Of a stretch of 64,000 nucleotides of DNA, positions 59,101 through 64,000 are shown one piece after another. Origin of the DNA: Cryptomeria japonica (Eukaryota; Streptophyta; Pinopsida; Cupressales; Cupressaceae); contig NC_081408.1 in assembly GCF_030272615.1 (NCBI RefSeq), positions 342,327,793 through 342,391,792 on the forward strand. Direction: 5' to 3'. Under the pieces are notes generated by a model. It saw nothing but the letters and a program-made list of their open reading frames with translations, made no database searches and was not told the DNA's origin. Numbering within the stretch: position 1 is the stretch's first letter; each line of letters starts with the position of its first letter. A program made the translations under genes and the position numbers.

Positions 59101-61231
59101 TTATGGCTTCTATATGTGGAGCTATACTGCCCTGGAAGTAATTTTTTGTTTAGGTGATTACTCATCAATTTCAAATTGATAAGCATGAATGTACTCCAGG
59201 GATATATGGAGACAAACAAAGGCTTCCATGACCAATGAACAAGTGGACGTCCATACTAGGTTAATGAAGAAAAACTATAATCCTGTTCCCCAATTCTGGT
59301 TCCTGATTTTATTGGTAATTGTTCTGGGGCTGGCAATTTTCACTTGTGAGGGATTTGGAGGAAAGCTGCAACTCCCATGGTGGGGAGTCTTTCTTGCTTG
59401 TGGCGTTGCTTTTTTATTTACCCTCCCCGTGGGAATCATTCAAGCCACTACTAATGCGGTAAGTACAGGAAACAGTTATCTAGTTATCAAGATGCATCAT
59501 GGTATCTATGGTTAGATGTTATTATAACTGAAGTTTTCTTTTTCATCGATGAGAATTATTTGTAGTTTGTTTCAAAAAAAATAAAAATTGTCATGATAAG
59601 AAGTAAGAACTTCAATTATGTAACATCTAATCATAGATAGATACCATGAGGCATCCTGATGACTGAATAGCCATTTCCATAAAAAACTTGAATAGCCAGC
59701 AGATTGCTTGCTTTTTGGTTTCTTACATTCCCTTTAAATTCATTAATTATTCACATTTTATTTGCAGCAACCTGGGTTGAATATAATAACAGAGTACATA
59801 ATCGGATACCTCAATCAAGGCAAACCATTTGCTAATGTAACATTCAAGACATATGGATATATCAGCATGCTGCAGGCTCTTACATTTCTTCAGGATTTCA
59901 AACTGGGGCACTACTTGAAAATTCCACCACGCTCAATGTTCCTCGTTCAGGTTTATATTTTAAAATTTCAAAGTACAATATATCTTTCTTAATGTTCTAG
60001 ACTAGTTCAAACTTTAAACAGTCAACAACTTGTTCATTAATAAGGATATTCAAAGCTCCAAATAATGTTTGCTTTTAGTATTATATACTTCATACATTCT
60101 ATATAGATTGATGGAGATGTTGACATATTTCATCAAACCTATGTACATTATAAAATCATACATCCCTGAATACAAAACATTGAACTTTCCATGTCAATCT
60201 TAGACTTAGACTATAAAGTGTTTTTAACAAGGATTTGTTATTCGTGATTTTAAAAAGGGACATAATATGTTGATATATATATATATATATAACATTAATA
60301 GAAAAGGAATCAGGATATATCATGATATCAATGGTTGGATGTTATGTAATTGAATTTTTTATTTCTGATTGATAATAACTATTATTATTCATTTGAGATG
60401 ATGGTATAGTGAACAAACTGTAAATGATTCTTATCATGATAAATCAAAATTCAATTATGTAAAATCAAGCCATAAATTCCATGATATGGTTGAATAGCTA
60501 TTTCCAATGTTGTGGTTCTTCACTGGGTACCCTCTCACACTTAATTGGTGTCAGGATTGGTAACGACCTTTAAAAATAACCTCTTTAGTTTATGCTCTGT
60601 GAAGGTTTTAGGAACTCTGGTTGCAGCCACTGTATACTTTGGAACAGCATGGTGGATGATAGAATCTGTGGATGGCTTGTGTGATACGAGCAAAACAGGC
60701 AATCTTTGGACGTGCCCGGTCGACAGTGTTTTCTACAGTGCATCCATAATATGGGGGGTAATAGGACCAAAAAGAATGTTTGGTAACTTGGGACTGTATC
60801 AAAATTGCAATTGGTTCTTCCTTATGGGTGCACTTGCACCAGTGCCTGTTTGGTATCTTTCCAAACTGTTCCCCAATGTCAAATGGATTCAATTGATCAA
60901 CATGCCAGTTCTAATTGGAGCCACTGCAGTTATGCCACCAGCAAATGCTGCCAATTTCATCTCATGGGGCACAGCAGGTTTCATTTTCAACTACATCATC
61001 TTCAGGAGACATAAACAGTGGTGGAGTAGGAATAACTACATTTTGTCAGGGGCACTTGATGCAGGAGTTGCATTCTTGGGAGTTCTGTGTTATTTTGCAC
61101 TACAAAGGAATGAGGGTTTAAATTTAACTTGGTGGGGAGGACTCTCAGAAGGAGATCACTGCCCTCTTGCCAATTGTCCAACTGCTCCTGGTGTGAAGGT
61201 CGACTACAACCCATCCTGTCCAGTTTTTTAA
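56104..61231 (+). CDS. Oligopeptide transporter (OPT family), exons 2 to end
   Basis: OPT proteins of the peptide-transporter clade move oligopeptides, glutathione-type peptides or metal chelates across the plasma membrane with about 16 helices. Exons: 56104-56588, 58075-58172, 58444-59013, 59200-59458, 59768-59950, 60605-61231. They splice into one frame of about 739 residues with no stop until TAA at 61229. Landmarks: [15 protein letters not shown] near the start, the NPG motif [10 protein letters not shown] near residue 106, [20 protein letters not shown] across the second junction, [21 protein letters not shown] near 521, YFGTAWW, and the C-terminal CPVF. Length and motifs match plant OPTs such as Arabidopsis OPT1/OPT5. 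The initial exon is missing: 56104 starts mid-codon after TTTCAG, with no ATG in frame. It looks intact, but expression cannot be judged. Which OPT subtype is unknown. Confidence 0.93.
56589..58074 (+). other. OPT intron between the first two visible exons
   Basis: Donor GTAAGA, acceptor TTATGTAG. At 1486 bp this is the largest intron of the visible gene. No gene or clear repeat is seen inside; the open frame at 57644-57874 on the other strand is unrecognised. Confidence 0.7.
58173..58443 (+). other. GC-AG intron of the OPT gene
   Basis: The exon ends TTTTCAG at 58172 and the intron begins GCATGT; it ends TTACACTCAG at 58443. Only this placement restores the conserved family sequence [13 protein letters not shown], with the arginine codon split AG/G. 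A GT donor is not available at that position. Confidence 0.75.
59466..59680. mobile_element. MITE-like inverted repeat 2, filling most of an OPT intron
   Basis: Arms of about 70 bp: the left begins CAGGAAACAGTTATCTAGTT and holds CATGGTATCTATGGTTAGAT; the right complement holds GGAAATGGCTATTCAGTCAT and CATGGTATCTAT..GATTAGAT. The element takes about 215 of the 309 bp of intron 59459-59767 and starts 7 bases after the donor GT. Confidence 0.85.
60302..60508. mobile_element. MITE-like inverted repeat 3 in the OPT intron 59951-60604
   Basis: Left arm ATCAGGATATATCATGATAT and TTATGTAATTGAATTTT; right complement CATATCATGGAATTTATGG and TTTACATAATTGAATTTT. Same family as MITE-like repeats 1 and 2. 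A (TA)n run (60272-60290) lies beside it. Confidence 0.75.
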
Positions 61232-61456
61232 AAGTCAATGCATGCATTTATGCTTGTTTGTTCTGAATAACCAGTACCATACAGTTGTGAGACTTATCCT
61301 ATAACTCTACAAGACATTTACTGTTTTTATTTTTTTAAATATAGGCATGCTAGTAGCTTTATAAAATTAGTGATAATGATTTGATTTCTTTTGTTTTGTT
61401 TTTTTTACATATTTCATTGACAATTGATTTATAAATTATTTTTGTATTTATGTAAC
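61232..61456. other. OPT 3' flank
   Basis: AT-rich sequence after the stop codon, with AATAA-like words near 61265 and 61338 that could serve in polyadenylation. Nothing else seen. Confidence 0.35.
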
Positions 61457-61622
61457 TTTTGGATTTGATTTTGTGAGGGTTTTTTGCATCAACCTTTCAG
61501 ATCACACTCCATGATCCATCATCAGGATTTTTCTCCTCATGATTTCTATCATCCTCATGATGGATCACCAATGTGATCCGAAAGGTTGATGCTAAAAACA
61601 CTCACACAATCAAATCCCAAAT
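61457..61622. mobile_element. Foldback/MITE-like element downstream of OPT
   Basis: Two arms of about 68-70 bp nearly fill the element: left TTGGATTTGATTTTGTGAGG ... GCATCAACCTTTCAGATCAC, right complement TTGGGATTTGATTGTGTGAG ... GCATCAACCTTTCGGATCAC. The loop is about 25 bp. It is unrelated to the three MITE-like copies in the OPT gene. Confidence 0.85.
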
Positions 61623-62640
61623 TTGCACAAATACAATCATGGATTGTGGAAATATACTTGAATTGATTGTAAATTATTTCTTTAACCTTTTAAAAAATAA
61701 TGTTTTATAGGTGAAAGAAAATAAAATAGAACTTTCAAGTAATTATGTAATTAATAATATTTTGGAATTATGAAGTTTAGATAGTATCAATATTAATTAT
61801 ATTTTTTTGAGATGATAAAAGAAAGATCAAGTATTTATATTGAGAAGCAATAAAAAGATATTTTATTGTAGTCTATTCTTTAAATTAGAAACTTTACTAT
61901 ATACAAGATTTTAGTTTATGGAAATTAATTGCGTACTTCTAGATCCTCGGAATTTGTTTGCCTCATTTTTTGGAATCTATGTTTGTGAATAGGGATGTGA
62001 ACACATTTCGAATTTTGCTAAGTGGGGATCTTATTTTAATACGACGCCCTTGGATATAAATTAACAATTTTATTACAAAATTGAAGACACAAGGAACTAT
62101 GCAATATGCCCTTGTATGTCACTAAATGTAGATATTGATATAAGTCAATGTAATGCTAATTTATAATATTCTCTAGAACTTTGGATGATCGATCTTAGAA
62201 GTATTAAATGGATGGATCTAAAAGTGTATTAGGGTTTGTCCTTTTTTTTAATGTAGATAAATACCTCTATATCTACAAATTATATATATATATATATATA
62301 TAATGTTCATTGTTGTCTCAAAAAACACAGAAAATGATCAATCAAATCCAAAATAGCCTTATTGTATTTCATTTCTTTAACAAAACAACAAATCATAATT
62401 GTCACAATAAATCCCCATGAAGTCATTTCCTTCTTTAATAGCTCTTCATCCCTAACAAAAACAGAGCCTTATTTTCCTATATAAAGGAGAAATATATGGT
62501 TTTTCCTTTCATAACACTACTAACACCACTAATTGACAACAACTAGCAAGTGGAAATAACAACATAGAACAAAATTATAAGAAGAAAATATGAAGAATAG
62601 GTCCTCTAGGAATTGACAGGGTAGTGGGGAAGTGCTCAAT
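61623..62640. other. AT-rich intergenic sequence
   Basis: No gene seen. A (TA)n run is at 62280-62301. Otherwise low-complexity AT-rich DNA. Confidence 0.5.
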
Positions 62641-64000
62641 AAATTAGGAGAATTTGTGGTTACATTATCTTCCCCATCTTTGAAAACAAATATTGCCACC
62701 AATATGAGGGAATAGACCTATATTAATAGGCCTATCATCAAGGTAGTCTTTTAGGATTCCTTGATTCAATTTTGAGTCATTGCTAAAATTTCCAACCCTA
62801 ATCTTCCTAAACAGCCAAGTTTCAATGCCATCACTCAATTGGATCAATAAAACTATGAAAAGTCCCTAATGTAGAATTCATAGTATAGTCACTAATAGAC
62901 TTGAAATATTTTCCTTCATGCCAATCACACTTCACATCTTTGGTCTCATACTGAATGAGGCAGTTACTTTTACCAAAAAAATTATCACGTCCTTGGAAGA
63001 TATTTTATGATCATTCTCATATGTCAATTCATCATTCCCTTCAAGCCCATTACCATCAACCAAAACTTTAATAGCTACTTTTGAGGTTCACCTATGATCT
63101 TGTCAATTAAATTTTGTTGTAGCTCCACATCAAATTCTGATTGTACCTTCCTCTTTAAGTTATATATCTCTTTTTCTCCCAAATATTCCTTCAGCTTCCT
63201 TCTTGGCTGATCTAGAATTTTATTTTTCTCTTCAAGCTCAAACCTAGCTTCCACTAGAATTAGAGACAAAGATACCACTTCAAACGCTCCTTCCTCTTTC
63301 ATGTTTAACCTCAGAGATATTCTCTCTACCTTGATGGATTCCATTCTGATCACATTACCAAGGCCTACCTAACAACAAATGACTTACATTCATTGACACC
63401 ACGTCTTAGAGCAATTGATCCTTATATGAACCAATTTTGAAAGCAACAAGACAAGACTTGTCCACAAGCACACCATGACTCTTCTTTAACTAGGAAATAT
63501 TGTATGGATTAGCTTTTGGAATGCAAGCAAGCTATAATTTCTCAACCATCTCTATACTCACTAGATTGTTAATACATCCACCATCTATGATCACCTTACA
63601 TACCTTGTCCTTACATTTTTATTTTATTTGAAAGACACTCTTCCTCTTGCAATCAGCTTCAAGGGTTTCTTTGTCTCCAAATATAAAGGTTCTTCTCAAC
63701 ATCAAGTTCTCTCCTAATTCATCTTTAGCTTTTTCTAACCAAGAGTTTTCTTCTTGTTGGGCTATCATGATTATTTTAGTGTTTTGAGGATAATCTATGG
63801 CCTTGTGGACTTCATCACAAATTAAAAAAGCTCAAGGGCTTCCACTCTCCAAAAGGCAACCATCATCATCCTCTAAAGTCAACCTTCACATTTTTTGTCT
63901 TCTTCCAGATCTTCACTTATAGTGGGTTCTAAAGTAACCCATTTCCCTTTATTTTGATTGCTATCACCCCTTTTAATCACTATTTTATTTTTCTAATTTA
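62641..64000 (-). pseudogene. Decayed Ty3/gypsy gag-protease fragment
   Basis: The minus strand reads KDKVCKVIIDGGCINNLVS at about 63553-63610, the retropepsin site, related to VIIDSGSSNNLVS of the chromovirus. LLLGRPW then QCDQNGIHQGR follow near 63330-63380. To the right (63640-64000) is gag-like sequence running off the window, and to the left an open frame 63075-63353 rich in Glu and Lys. Stops are frequent. No RT seen. Confidence 0.6.

Overview
This is a plant nuclear window, AT-rich and dominated by layered LTR retrotransposons, with one recognisable host gene. The evidence for a land plant is an intron-containing oligopeptide transporter (OPT) gene, a captured plant mobile domain (PMD) gene, and retroelements of plant type: an Athila-like element, a chromovirus with a chromodomain, Tat/Athila-like gag-protease elements and a Ty1/copia element. 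Many copies are old and decayed, which suggests a large slowly purged genome such as a gymnosperm; that assignment is inference.

Layout. 1-3467 is the 5' end of a minus-strand LTR element (element N: leader, primer-binding site, LTR), running off the left edge. It sits inside an older plus-strand element (P: 3468-4549, then 15784 to about 23350). P was split again by a young minus-strand element (M, 4550-15783) with two 783-bp LTRs and a 5-bp target duplication CACAC. M and P belong to one family. Both encode gag and aspartic protease, then jump to a short integrase C-terminus, so reverse transcriptase, RNase H and the integrase core are missing. Both carry an antisense PMD gene between pol and the 3' LTR, and both keep a set of RNA-hairpin sequences there. 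23350-27740 is decayed repeat. 27740-35973 is a minus-strand chromovirus with its LTRs, interrupted by a solo copia LTR (TSD CTAAT). About 37200-45027 is a decayed plus-strand Athila-like element, interrupted by a solo LTR of the M/P family (TSD CAACC) and by an unclassified insertion. It breaks off inside RNase H and joins a copia element (45028-51737) whose 5' LTR is truncated. 51738-55581 ends in the 3' LTR of another plus-strand element (Q).

56104-61231 carries six exons of an OPT-family transporter. They splice into one open frame of about 739 residues; the first exon was not found. Three related MITE-like inverted repeats lie in or next to its introns, and one intron uses a GC-AG splice pair. 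A foldback element follows the gene. About 62600-64000 is a decayed minus-strand Ty3/gypsy gag-protease fragment.

The most unusual material is the M/P family: two non-autonomous elements that share one internal deletion, an antisense host-derived PMD gene, an array of hairpins around a conserved TGTGATGAACA loop whose stems co-vary, and a hairpin abutting the polypurine tract.
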